Shown: one piece after another, positions 1-7,826 of the stretch
Layout: the number at the start of each line of letters is the position of its first letter
Position numbering within the stretch: position 1 is the first letter of the stretch
Assembly: GCA_034430335.1 (NCBI GenBank)
Contig: DAOUES010000408.1
Span: forward strand, 1 to 31,691
DNA: 31,691 nucleotides
From: JAFGOY01 sp034430335
Lineage (GTDB): Bacteria > Chloroflexota > Anaerolineae > Aggregatilineales > UBA3940
Direction of reading: 5' to 3'
Made by a program: the position numbers and the translations under genes
The notes under the pieces: generated by a model
Database searches by the model: none
Seen by the model: the letters and a program-made list of their open reading frames with translations, nothing else
Told to the model about the DNA's origin: nothing

Positions 1-717
1 TTCGGGCGGATCGACCTGCCGGAGCAGTCCTTCGAGACGACCGCCTACTGGTTCTACCTGACCCCCGACCTGACCGCACAGTTGGAGGATGCCAACATTT
101 TGCAGCGGCCCAACGACTACGGCCCCAACTGGCAGAAACAGCGCGACGCGGCGCGTGCCAGGGACGGCTTCCGCTGTACGCAGTGCGGCGCGCCGGAGCG
201 ATCAGACCGCCAGCACGACGTGCACCATTTACGGCCCTTCCGCGAGTTCGGCTATGTTCCCGGCCTCAACGAGAACTACCGCGAGGCCAACCGGCTCGAA
301 AATCTCGTGACGCTCTGCTCGACCTGTCACCGGGCGGTCGAGGCCGGGCAGCGTCAGCGCAGCGCCCTCGGCGGGTTGGGCAGCGTGCTCCACCACGTCG
401 CCACCCTCCACCTGATGTGCGCCCCCAGCGACATCGGGATGGTCGTCGAGCACCGCTCGACGACGACCAAAGCTCCAACCCTGACCATCTACGACTATGC
501 GCCGGGTGGATTGGGCCTGAGTGTGCGATTGTACGATCTACACGACGAAATTCTGCAAGGAGCGCGGGAACTGATCGAGGACTGCCCCTGTTCGCAGGGC
601 TGCCCGGCCTGCGTCGGGCCGGTCGGCGAGGTGGAAGCCGACACCAAGCAGCTTACCCTCCTGCTCCTCGAAGCGATGATGGGGTCGCCGCCGGAGCCGG
701 ACACGTTGATCTTCTGA
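1..717 (+). CDS. DUF1998/MrfA-type DEAD-box helicase, C-terminal part, with inserted HNH nuclease domain (5' end outside window)
   Basis: The reading frame is open from the first base and stops with TGA at 715-717, giving 238 visible residues; the helicase motor lies upstream of the window. The end matches the DUF1998 tail of MrfA/YprA-like repair helicases: an 'IYDYAPGGLGLSVR' stretch, then a four-cysteine zinc cluster, CPCSQGCPAC, at about residues 195-204. In that family these helicases act in DNA damage repair, with MrfA working beside an exonuclease, MrfB. Unusually, residues about 44-117 form a complete HNH endonuclease fold: a CTQC knuckle, an HH pair, then ENLVTLCSTCH with the second knuckle and the final His. 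The helicase homology resumes directly after it (LGGLGSVLHHVATL). All expected HNH residues are present, so the nuclease may be active. A first in-frame start-like codon at 82 (TTG) is internal, not the true start. The gene is convergent with the next one, 2 bases apart. Assignment of the motor part is inferred from the tail only. Confidence 0.8.
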   Translation, partial: FGRIDLPEQSFETTAYWFYLTPDLTAQLEDANILQRPNDYGPNWQKQRDAARARDGFRCTQCGAPERSDRQHDVHHLRPFREFGYVPGLNENYREANRLENLVTLCSTCHRAVEAGQRQRSALGGLGSVLHHVATLHLMCAPSDIGMVVEHRSTTTKAPTLTIYDYAPGGLGLSVRLYDLHDEILQGARELIEDCPCSQGCPACVGPVGEVEADTKQLTLLLLEAMMGSPPEPDTLIF

Positions 718-719
718 GG

Positions 720-1886
720 CTACGGCCTCCAGCGCGGCTGCCAGTCGGGGTAGTTGTTGAAGGTGAGCTGGCGGGTCAGCAGGCTGTCGATGTGGATGAT
801 AAACACCTCGTTATTCTCATCACTGCCGGAAGCATAGGTGATCCACTCGCCATCCGGTGAGAACGACGGCCCCTTGTTGTTCCCGCCCTGCGTCAGCCGC
901 CGCAGTTGATCGGGCAGGCAGCCGTCCGGCTCGTCGGCGCAGGCGGTTTCCACCAGGAACAGGTCCTTGTCGTGCTCCGGCCCGGTATAGAACGTCAGGT
1001 AGCGGCCATCCGGTGACCAGTCGTTGCGGCCACCCAGCCCGGCGTACTTCGTCACCCGCCGGACATCCGAGCCGTCGGCGTTCATGATGAACAGGTCGTT
1101 CATGCCGAACCGACCGGAGGTAAACGAGATGCGCGATCCATCCGGCGACCACATCGGGTCGATATCGCCGCTGGGATCAGAGGTTAGCTGCACAAGGCCG
1201 GAGCCGTCGGCGTTCATCACCCAGATGTTTTGATCGCCGCCGTAGGTGGATGTGAAAACGATCTTTGATCCATCAGGCGAAAACGCCGGGGCGTAGTCCT
1301 CCCCGTGATTATGGGTCAGCCGCTCATGGTTTTCCCCATTGAGGTCCATCGTATAGATATTGAACTGGCCGTCCCGCTGGGACGAGTAGACGATCCGCTG
1401 CCCGTCGGGCGAAAACGAAGGGTACCAGTCGGTGCCCGGCGAGTCGGTCAGGCGGTGCTGATCGCTGCCGTCGGCTTTCATCAGGCAGATGTCGTCCGAA
1501 CCTTCCATATGGCAGACATACACAATATTCGTGTCCCAGCGTTCAAAAACCGGGGTCGCGGTGATGAAGGAGAAGGCCAGCGTGGGTAGTTCGGGTATAC
1601 CTTCCGGCGGCGCTGCGCCGGGCAGTTCCTCGTCGGAGGAGGCCGGGTAGATGACCGGGGTCGCGGTGATATAGATCAGGCCGGTATCGCCTTCGGGAGC
1701 ATCGCCCGCCGCCGAACGTTTGACCAATCGCGGGATGATCAACAGGCCGAGAATTACCAGCAGGCCAATCGCAGCCAGCACCGGCAGCGGCGAACGCTTA
1801 CGGCGCGGCCTGATCTTCTGCACCACAAAGGTGGGGAGTTCTTCTTCAGGCGGTCGTTCCGACCAGGGATTGTAGGGATCAGCCAT
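720..1886 (-). CDS. Membrane-anchored TolB-like (PD40) beta-propeller protein
   Basis: 388 residues. A short, proline-rich, basic cytoplasmic start is followed by one membrane span at about residues 34-52 and an extracytoplasmic part. After a linker carrying two copies of ITATPV comes a propeller of PD40/WD40-like blades from about residue 110. Each blade has the SPDG turn (FSPDGQRIVYSS, FSPDGSKIVFTS, WSPDGSRISFTS, WSPDGRYLTFYT, FSPDGEWITYAS), typically followed by an 'xxMNADGS..xLT' strand. This is the repeat of the TolB C-terminal domain, but the TolB N-terminal domain is missing, so it is not the Tol-Pal component. Such propellers usually bind proteins or glycans; no substrate can be read from the sequence. 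It starts 26 bases after asparagine synthase ends on the same strand and is probably co-transcribed. No strong ribosome binding site is visible. Confidence 0.8.
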   Translation of the reverse strand: MADPYNPWSERPPEEELPTFVVQKIRPRRKRSPLPVLAAIGLLVILGLLIIPRLVKRSAAGDAPEGDTGLIYITATPVIYPASSDEELPGAAPPEGIPELPTLAFSFITATPVFERWDTNIVYVCHMEGSDDICLMKADGSDQHRLTDSPGTDWYPSFSPDGQRIVYSSQRDGQFNIYTMDLNGENHERLTHNHGEDYAPAFSPDGSKIVFTSTYGGDQNIWVMNADGSGLVQLTSDPSGDIDPMWSPDGSRISFTSGRFGMNDLFIMNADGSDVRRVTKYAGLGGRNDWSPDGRYLTFYTGPEHDKDLFLVETACADEPDGCLPDQLRRLTQGGNNKGPSFSPDGEWITYASGSDENNEVFIIHIDSLLTRQLTFNNYPDWQPRWRP

Positions 1887-1912
1887 TCGGGTTTCTCGTT
1901 GACGGCGCTCGA

Positions 1913-3859
1913 CTAGGCCAGCCCTAACGCTTCGAGCGATGGCACCTCAGCCGCGCCCGCCCCTTCGATCCATAGTTCGTGCCACAGGGCGAAATTGAGC
2001 AGATACCAGGTCAGGTAGTCGCTGCGGGCGATCATCTTCTCGATTGCCTGCGGATCGAAATAGTCCGTCCGGGCCACGAAATCGGTCAGCTTGCGATTCA
2101 TCACACTGCCCAGGCGGGTTTGCAGCCACTCGTCGACCGGGACGGCGAATCCCTGCTTGGGCCGGTCGATGATCTGATCGGGGATCAGGCCGCGCACCGC
2201 TTCCTTGAACAGGTGCTTTGTTTTCGAGTAGCCGTTCAGTTTGACGCCTTCGGGGATGCTCATCGCCAGGCCGACAAACTCATGGTCGAGGTAAGGCACC
2301 CGCGCCTCGATGCTGGTCGCCATCGACATTTTGTCGACGCGCATCAGGAGCAGTTCCGGCAGCCTCAGCCGCAGGTCGAGGTAGGCCATCCAGTTGGCGT
2401 AATCGCCGCAGCCGCCCAACCCGGCGGTGCGATCTTCGAACTTCGCCCGGTAGGGGTGGATGACATCCCAGGACGATAGATCGCCCAACCGCGCCCGCAG
2501 CGAGGGGTTGATCAGCCGGTTCTTGCGAGCCTCGCCGAACGCTTCCGCGCCGCCCCAGAAAAGCTCTTCGCCTGCCGCCGCCCGGCGGATGAACTCGTAG
2601 CGAATCGAGTCATGGTTGATCGGCGCGGCAGCCAGGGCCAATCGCTGCATCAGCGCGGGCATCCGGCGAAAGGCTTTCCACCCCCCGCGATGCAGCCGCA
2701 GTATATCGAGCCAGTGCGTGTAGCCGACGAACAACTCGTCCGCCCCCTCGCCGACCTGGATCACGATGGTGCCCGAATCGCGGGCCAGCTTGGAGACATA
2801 ATAGATCGGCACGCAGACCGGGTCGGCGATGGGTTCGTCCTGGTGATACACCAGCGACGGGAGGAAATTGACCAAGTCGTCCTCGCTCATCAACACTTCA
2901 TGATGATCGGCCTTGAAGTATTCGGCGACCTGCCGGGCATACTTGAATTCGTTGTACTGTTCCTGCCCGGCATAGCCGATGCTGAAAGTCTGCACAGGGC
3001 GATCCATCAACTCGTCCATCAGGGCAACGTTGGTGCTGGAATCGATCCCCCCGCTCAGGAAAACGCCAAAGGGCACATCGCTGACCATCCGGTAGCGGAT
3101 CGACTCGCGCAGTTCGGCGAGGAGGGCCTGCTGGTAATCTTCGGCGTTCCAATGGGGGTGAACCTGGGCCGAATCGAATACGTCCCAGTACTCGGTTACC
3201 TTGAGATCTCCGTCCAGGTTCAGGGTGGCATAATGGCCCGGCGGCAGCTTGTAGATGCCCTTGAACAGGGTTCGCGGCGCGGGCGAGGTGAGGAACGAGA
3301 GGAAATGATACAGCGCCTCCTCGTCGACGGCCCGCCGGACGTCGGGATGCTGGAGGATAGCTTTGATCTCCGAGGCAAAGACGAACTGTCCCCCGGCGAA
3401 TGTGTAATACAGCGGCTTGATGCCGATCCGGTCGCGGGCGATGAAGAGTTCCTTCTTTTCCTCGTCCCAGATCGCCAGCCCGAACATCCCCCGCAGTTTA
3501 CCGAGGGCCTGCGGGCCTTCCGAACTGAACAGGTTGACGATCACTTCGGTGTCGCTGTGCCCGCGAAACCCCATCCCCCTGCCGACCATCTCGCGGCGAT
3601 AGGTATCGTAGTTGTAGACCTCGCCGTTGTAGGCGATCCAGTACCGCCCCGATGCATCAGACATCGGTTGGTGGCCCGCCGGGGAGAGATCGAGGATCGA
3701 CAGCCGCCGGTTGGTCAGCGCGGCACGGCCATCGAGCGAGACGTAGACGCCCGCATCGTCCGGCCCGCGATGGGCGATCACGTCGGCCATGCGCCAGACC
3801 AGTTTTTCGTCGACCGGCTGGCTGTTGGAGAGACTGACTATACCGGCGATACCACACAT
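1913..3859 (-). CDS. asnB: Asparagine synthase (glutamine-hydrolysing)
   Basis: 648 residues, full length for the family. It begins MCGIAGIVSL, so Cys2 becomes the N-terminal nucleophile of the class II glutaminase domain (about 1-210). RGPDD (31-35), the YNGE loop (78-81) and an 'RDRIGIKPLYY' stretch are all present. The C-terminal ATP-pyrophosphatase domain has the SGGIDSS loop at 269-275. Expected reaction: aspartate + glutamine + ATP to asparagine + glutamate + AMP + PPi in the cytosol. Homologues of this size also amidate sugars or cell-envelope precursors, so a role other than free asparagine cannot be excluded. The ATG at 3857-3859 is preceded by AGGGAAG, a fair ribosome binding site. 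It lies 220 bases downstream of holA, across a stem-loop, so it may have its own promoter, and the propeller gene follows it. Confidence 0.92.
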   Translation of the reverse strand: MCGIAGIVSLSNSQPVDEKLVWRMADVIAHRGPDDAGVYVSLDGRAALTNRRLSILDLSPAGHQPMSDASGRYWIAYNGEVYNYDTYRREMVGRGMGFRGHSDTEVIVNLFSSEGPQALGKLRGMFGLAIWDEEKKELFIARDRIGIKPLYYTFAGGQFVFASEIKAILQHPDVRRAVDEEALYHFLSFLTSPAPRTLFKGIYKLPPGHYATLNLDGDLKVTEYWDVFDSAQVHPHWNAEDYQQALLAELRESIRYRMVSDVPFGVFLSGGIDSSTNVALMDELMDRPVQTFSIGYAGQEQYNEFKYARQVAEYFKADHHEVLMSEDDLVNFLPSLVYHQDEPIADPVCVPIYYVSKLARDSGTIVIQVGEGADELFVGYTHWLDILRLHRGGWKAFRRMPALMQRLALAAAPINHDSIRYEFIRRAAAGEELFWGGAEAFGEARKNRLINPSLRARLGDLSSWDVIHPYRAKFEDRTAGLGGCGDYANWMAYLDLRLRLPELLLMRVDKMSMATSIEARVPYLDHEFVGLAMSIPEGVKLNGYSKTKHLFKEAVRGLIPDQIIDRPKQGFAVPVDEWLQTRLGSVMNRKLTDFVARTDYFDPQAIEKMIARSDYLTWYLLNFALWHELWIEGAGAAEVPSLEALGLA

Positions 3860-4039
3860 ACTTCCCTGTACCCTTTATCCTCAAAACTGCGTGTAATGAT
3901 ACTCCTGTCGAATGATGCTGCTATGGGGCGTAGGACAGCCGTAGGGTAAACGGCACAGACCCGGCAAGGCAGGAGCACCGAGTTTCTGTATCCTAATATC
4001 AAAGGGCGACAATCTCTTCTTCTCCTCCTTTTTCTAAGC

Positions 4040-4069
4040 GAGAGCCGGGGTTCGGCATTCCCGGCTCTC
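4040..4069. terminator. Perfect 10-bp stem-loop after holA (possible terminator or RNA-processing hairpin)
   Basis: The arms GAGAGCCGGG (4040-4049) and CCCGGCTCTC (4060-4069) are perfectly complementary around a 10-base loop. The structure begins 11 bases past the holA stop on the minus strand. There is no clear U-tract on either strand: the minus side continues GCTTAGAAAAAGG, and the plus side continues with a mildly T-rich stretch. It is therefore not a classical intrinsic terminator. It may be a pausing, processing or weak bidirectional terminator between the HAD-holA run and asnB. Confidence 0.45.
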
Positions 4070-4079
4070 ATTGTGTCTC

Positions 4080-5111
4080 TCAATCGCTGCCTGCCAATCG
4101 TGCTACCAACGCCTCAAGAGCCAGTTCCGGCTCGGTGACCCCGGTTTTGATTTCCAGATCGATTTTAAGTAAATAGCGATAAATCTGCTCGTAAGTCTCC
4201 AGCGAGTATCCCTGCGCCTGGCGAGCGAGTTTTTTGGCGATCCCATCATACCTGATCCCGACCGCTTTCCCGGCGGATACTGCACTTTGGCCGCCGTCCA
4301 GCATCTCGCGCATTTGAAGCAGCAGCCGGTACTGGCGAATGATCATCCCGAACACCATCAACGGGGGATTGTTGTCGCTGAGAAGCTGTTCGAGCAGCCG
4401 CAGCGCGAGCTGTCCGTTGCGCTGCCCCAGCGCATCGACCATGTCAAAGATGCCTGCTTCGGGCGTGTAGGGAGTCAGCAGTTCGACATCGGCAGCGCTG
4501 ATCGGGCGTTCGCCGTTGGTGTAGGTCGCCAGCTTTGCCAGCTCGACATCGGCCAGCCGGAGGTCTTCGTTGATGCGGGCGGCCAGCACGCTCGCCGCCT
4601 GCGGCTCGATCTGGGCCTGGTAGGTTCCGGCCCGGTCGACGATCCACTTGCGGGTATCAGAAGGAAACTCGAACGCCCTGACTAACCCACGCGGATCGGA
4701 TTCGACCAGGTTGACAAGTTTGTTCAGGGCCGGGCGGCGCGAAGCCATACGTGAAGACTCGCCCGGTTTGCCCCGTTTCAGGCCGCCTTCCAAACCGGTT
4801 TCGACAAACACCACCCGCGCCCAATCCGGAAGCGCCTCAATTGTCTCCGGCAGCTTGTCGACGAGGCCGCGTCCATTGGCCGAATCGGTCAGGTTGTCGA
4901 TCAGCACCAGGCGAAACTCGGATAGGAAAGGCAGTGTCCCGGCAGCAGAGTCGATATCGCCGGGCTGGATCGTCGAGCCGTCCAGCCATGACGTGTTCAA
5001 GTCGGCGGTGGACGGATCTCCCAGCCCGGCGCAAAAAGCATCCAGTTGATTCTTCAGCGTGGGTTCATCCCAGCCATAATAGACGTAGACAACCGGCGGC
5101 GGGCTGCTCAT
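4080..5111 (-). CDS. holA: DNA polymerase III delta subunit
   Basis: 343 residues, normal length for HolA. Delta is the clamp-loader subunit that opens the beta sliding clamp. The N-terminal AAA+-like domain begins PPPVVYVYYGWDEP, in the place of the usual 'YLLxGxD/E' HolA opening. A region rich in conserved hydrophobics follows (PFLSEFRLVLIDNL, then DWARVVFVETGLEGGLKRGK), and the helical collar is at the C-terminus (RQYRLLLQMREML, then GIRYDGIAKKLARQAQGYS, then LLKIDLEIKTG, the usual HolA ending). As expected for delta there is no functional ATP-binding loop. It begins 7 bases after the upstream HAD hydrolase stops, with no clear ribosome binding site, which suggests translational coupling. 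holB, its clamp-loader partner, lies about 1.7 kb away on the opposite strand. Confidence 0.9.
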   Translation of the reverse strand: MSSPPPVVYVYYGWDEPTLKNQLDAFCAGLGDPSTADLNTSWLDGSTIQPGDIDSAAGTLPFLSEFRLVLIDNLTDSANGRGLVDKLPETIEALPDWARVVFVETGLEGGLKRGKPGESSRMASRRPALNKLVNLVESDPRGLVRAFEFPSDTRKWIVDRAGTYQAQIEPQAASVLAARINEDLRLADVELAKLATYTNGERPISAADVELLTPYTPEAGIFDMVDALGQRNGQLALRLLEQLLSDNNPPLMVFGMIIRQYRLLLQMREMLDGGQSAVSAGKAVGIRYDGIAKKLARQAQGYSLETYEQIYRYLLKIDLEIKTGVTEPELALEALVARLAGSD

Positions 5112-5118
5112 CGGGGGG

Positions 5119-5877
5119 CTACGCCTCCAACCCGGCTAACGCGGCGGGTAGATCGGGTAATTCTTTGATGATCGCGTCGGGTTCGACCTCTCCCATCTCT
5201 TTGGTTCGGTAGGGAGAGTCGATCAGGATGCCGTACATCCCGGCGGCCTGCGCCCCGGCAACATCTATATCAGGCTGGTCACCGACATAGGCAGCCTCTT
5301 CGGGAGCAACTTCCAGTTCGTCGAGCGCCAGGTTAAAAATGCCGGGGTGGGGTTTCATAAAGGGGCTGTTGCAGGAGTAAACCCGCACCGGGAAATACTC
5401 AAAAAGGCCCTGTTCTTCCAGGTGACGGTCATGGAGATCGCTTGCCCAATACGTATTGGAAACCAGCCCGACCAGATATCCGGCCTCACGCAGCGCCCCA
5501 AGCGTTTCGTGCAGGCCGGAGCGGGGAAAGACGATCCCGTCAATCGGCTTATAGAACTTCTGACGACATTCTCCCCACCGCTGATCGTCGATATCCGCGC
5601 CCAATTCGGCCAGGGCTGCGCGGATCGGAACCTCTATGCTGCTGCCGTGCAGTTCATCGAGATCGGCCTGATAGGACCGGTGTATATGCCGGTCGACGGC
5701 GGTCCCGATCTCCTCGATGGGCGGCAGGTCGATCCCACTGCCGATCAGATGCGTGACAACCGATTGGATTCCGGCCATCGTGATGCGCCGGAAAGGGGCA
5801 CGCGGGTTTTCGTTCTTGTCGTCGTGATAGTGTAAAAGCGTGCCGCCCAGGTCAAAGACTACCGCCTTGATCGCCAT
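5119..5877 (-). CDS. HAD superfamily hydrolase (paralogue 1)
   Basis: 252 residues. Motif I is VFDLGGTL, with the nucleophile Asp9. The usual second aspartate, the general acid/base, is glycine (Gly11), a known variant that makes phosphatase activity less certain. Motif II is in GLVSNTY, motif III in 'FMKPHPGIFNLAL', and motif IV in YVGDQPDIDVAGA. The helical cap lies between residues about 30 and 110, giving a subfamily IA type architecture. The substrate is unknown; small phosphorylated metabolites are usual for the family. It starts 4 bases after its paralogue ends and runs on into holA. The two HADs share the C-terminal half so closely (KPHP, LALDELEV/AALDLLEV, YVGD, DVAGA) that a tandem duplication is likely. 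Confidence 0.85.
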   Translation of the reverse strand: MAIKAVVFDLGGTLLHYHDDKNENPRAPFRRITMAGIQSVVTHLIGSGIDLPPIEEIGTAVDRHIHRSYQADLDELHGSSIEVPIRAALAELGADIDDQRWGECRQKFYKPIDGIVFPRSGLHETLGALREAGYLVGLVSNTYWASDLHDRHLEEQGLFEYFPVRVYSCNSPFMKPHPGIFNLALDELEVAPEEAAYVGDQPDIDVAGAQAAGMYGILIDSPYRTKEMGEVEPDAIIKELPDLPAALAGLEA

Positions 5878-5881
5878 TCAT

Positions 5882-6658
5882 TCACCGCCATTCAGGGAAC
5901 AATCTGTCAAGCGCCGGGAGCAGATCGCTCAGAGAGTCGATGGTTGCATCCGGCTTGATGTTTTTCTGCTCTTCTTCCGCCACATCAACGTCGGCCCACA
6001 TACGGCTGTCGCGGCGAATCCATACCGCGCGCATTTTTACACTCCGGGCACCGGCCACGTCTTCGTGCAAACGGTCGCCGACATAGACCGCCTCGCCTGG
6101 TTTGACTTCGAGCAGGTCGAGCGCCGCCTCGAAAACGCGGGGATGGGGCTTGACATGCCCGACATCGCCTGCCGTCAGGCGCACTTCAAGGTAGTCGATC
6201 AGGCCGAAGTCTTTCAGTTCCCGGTCGCGCATCCACATCGGGGAAGAGGCATTGGTCACCAGCCCGGTGCGAATACCGGCTGCCCGGATCGTCTTCAACA
6301 CGTCGACCGAGTCGGGGAAGGGTGCCACGCCGGGCGCGGCTTCCCAGGCGAACAGGTCCTGCAAACGGCGAAGATCGACTCCCGCATCGTCAAGATGAAG
6401 AACCTGAAGCATCTTGAGCAGCACATCTGCCTGGCGCGGGGCTTTCCAATCGGGAGGCTGCGCATTTTCCCAGGCGCTGTTGTTGAACTCGTTAAACAGA
6501 TCGACGATATGGTCGAGGCCGGGCATCGGGTAGCCCATGTCAGAAAAATGTTTATGAATCGGGCCAAGATGCTTGCGCCGCATGGTTTTCCAATCGGCGT
6601 TGAATCGACTCCAATCGATCAACGTGTCGTCCATATCGAAGATTACGGCACGTAACAT
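5882..6658 (-). CDS. HAD superfamily hydrolase (paralogue 2)
   Basis: 258 residues from the ATG at 6656-6658 (MLRAVIFDMDDTL). The frame stays open upstream to 6820, but that extension shows no family similarity and runs through a predicted promoter at 6720-6728, so the shorter form is chosen. Motif I is FDMDDTL with both aspartates (Asp8, Asp10). Motif II is in GLVTNAS, motif III in GHVKPHP, and motif IV in YVGDRLHEDVAGA, so this looks like a competent phosphatase, unlike its neighbour, which lacks the second Asp. The cap domain is at about residues 20-95. It is the first gene of the apparent HAD-HAD-holA operon. The family is clear but the substrate is not. Confidence 0.85.
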   Translation of the reverse strand: MLRAVIFDMDDTLIDWSRFNADWKTMRRKHLGPIHKHFSDMGYPMPGLDHIVDLFNEFNNSAWENAQPPDWKAPRQADVLLKMLQVLHLDDAGVDLRRLQDLFAWEAAPGVAPFPDSVDVLKTIRAAGIRTGLVTNASSPMWMRDRELKDFGLIDYLEVRLTAGDVGHVKPHPRVFEAALDLLEVKPGEAVYVGDRLHEDVAGARSVKMRAVWIRRDSRMWADVDVAEEEQKNIKPDATIDSLSDLLPALDRLFPEWR

Positions 6659-6719
6659 AGGTTTCCCAGTCGTCTCGCATAGAAGGTGCAAAATGAGGCT
6701 GGCTAAATCGACGGGCACG

Positions 6720-6728
6720 ATTGTATCA
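6720..6728 (-). promoter_or_regulatory. Extended -10 promoter for the HAD-HAD-holA run
   Basis: The minus strand reads TGATACAAT, an extended -10 (TGN + TACAAT), about 60 bases upstream of the chosen ATG at 6658. No good -35 is seen at 16-18 bases, as is common when TGN is present. It lies inside the open frame extension of the HAD gene, which supports the shorter start. Confidence 0.5.
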
Positions 6729-6802
6729 CGCCTTGCCAAGTCGATGCCACACTGCCGCAGTATCGAACAGCAGCAGGCAAAAAGGTGAGAAGGCGGGGCC
6801 TG

Positions 6803-6811
6803 TGCTACAAT
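6803..6811 (+). promoter_or_regulatory. Extended -10 promoter for holB, implying a leaderless mRNA
   Basis: TGCTACAAT ends at 6811, only 7 bases before the holB ATG at 6819. Transcription starting 6-8 bases after a -10 would begin at or next to the A of the start codon. No ribosome binding site is visible in front of the ATG, which fits leaderless translation. Confidence 0.55.
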
Positions 6812-6818
6812 ACGCCCC

Positions 6819-7811
6819 ATGAGTATTTATGACGACAACTGGGGAATGATCGGCCACGAGTGGGCCGTCGAACTGCTGGCAAGCCGCCTCGCCAGCGAAC
6901 GGGCAGGCCACGCCTACCTGTTCACCGGGCCGGGTCAGATTGGCAAATCGACTCTGGCGATCCGCTTTGCCCAGGCAATGAACTGCACCGACCCCGGCAG
7001 CGGCCCTGCGCCCTGTGGAAAATGCCGGGCCTGCGACCTGATTGGCCGGGGGATTCACCCCGACGTTCAGGTTGTTTCGGCAGAGGGCAGGTCGATCAAG
7101 ATCGAAGCGATCCGCGAATTGCAGCAGTCGCTCGCACTGCGCCCCTACGAAGCCCGCTTCCGGGTGGCGATTTTGCCCGATATGCAGCTTGCGACCGATC
7201 ACGCCGCCGACGCCCTGCTCAAAACCCTCGAAGAACCCCCGGCCTCGACCCGCCTGCTGCTGACCAGCGATGTATCGGAAAGCCTGCTTCCAACCATCGT
7301 CTCGCGCTGCCAGGTCATCCCGCTAAGGCTGGTATCAATCGACACGCTCTCCGGCGCGTTGGCCCTCCGGTATGGCCTTGACGAACAGGAATCCGCGCTG
7401 CTCGCCGCGCTGTCGGGAGGACGGCCCGGCTGGGCAATAGCGGCGATAGAGAACCCAGAAATACTGAAAGACCGGGCGGAGATCGTCGATGCGATGCTGG
7501 CCGTGCTGAATGAAAAACGGGTAGGCCGTTTTAACTACAGTGAAGAGATCGCCCGCCACCCGGAGCTTCAACTGGTATTGGAAACCTGGCAAAGCTGGTG
7601 GCGGGATGTGCTGCTGCTGGTCGAGGGAAGTTCGGTGACGCCGGTAAATATCGACCGGAGGGAAGACCTGGAAGCCATATCGTTCCAGGTCACACCCGAA
7701 GAAGCCCGCCGGGCGCTGCGGGCCGTCCGGCATACCATCGAGGCGATGGACAAAAACGCCAACACCCGCCTGGCTTTAGATGTCATGCTGCTCGAAATGC
7801 CCTATTTGTAG
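6819..7811 (+). CDS. holB: DNA polymerase III delta-prime subunit
   Basis: 330 residues, the usual size for delta prime, the rigid clamp-loader subunit that works with DnaX and delta. It has an AAA+ fold: a P-loop GPGQIGKST at 37-45, a four-cysteine zinc module (Cys56, Cys66, Cys69, Cys72), LLKTLEEPP at 133-141 and the SRC motif at 162-164, which supplies the arginine finger. A DnaX gamma/tau would be longer and carry further domains; the early IGHEWAVELL opening fits HolB. The ATG at 6819 is supported by the protein start and by the promoter just upstream. It ends 15 bases before the convergent rpoD. Confidence 0.9.
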   Translation: MSIYDDNWGMIGHEWAVELLASRLASERAGHAYLFTGPGQIGKSTLAIRFAQAMNCTDPGSGPAPCGKCRACDLIGRGIHPDVQVVSAEGRSIKIEAIRELQQSLALRPYEARFRVAILPDMQLATDHAADALLKTLEEPPASTRLLLTSDVSESLLPTIVSRCQVIPLRLVSIDTLSGALALRYGLDEQESALLAALSGGRPGWAIAAIENPEILKDRAEIVDAMLAVLNEKRVGRFNYSEEIARHPELQLVLETWQSWWRDVLLLVEGSSVTPVNIDRREDLEAISFQVTPEEARRALRAVRHTIEAMDKNANTRLALDVMLLEMPYL

Positions 7812-7826
7812 CCAATGAGGATCGAT

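Noticed and set aside
1549..1673. 17-base direct repeat in the propeller gene
   Set aside because: It encodes the two ITATPV linker segments, a coding repeat rather than a mobile or regulatory one.
2612..3949. Long open frame on the plus strand opposite asparagine synthase
   Set aside because: Antisense to a gene with all family motifs; the translation has no recognisable domain and reflects codon bias of the true gene.
6659..6820. N-terminal extension of the HAD hydrolase to 6820
   Set aside because: The extra 54 residues have no family similarity and cover both a predicted promoter and the holB start region; the DxD motif begins right after the ATG at 6658.
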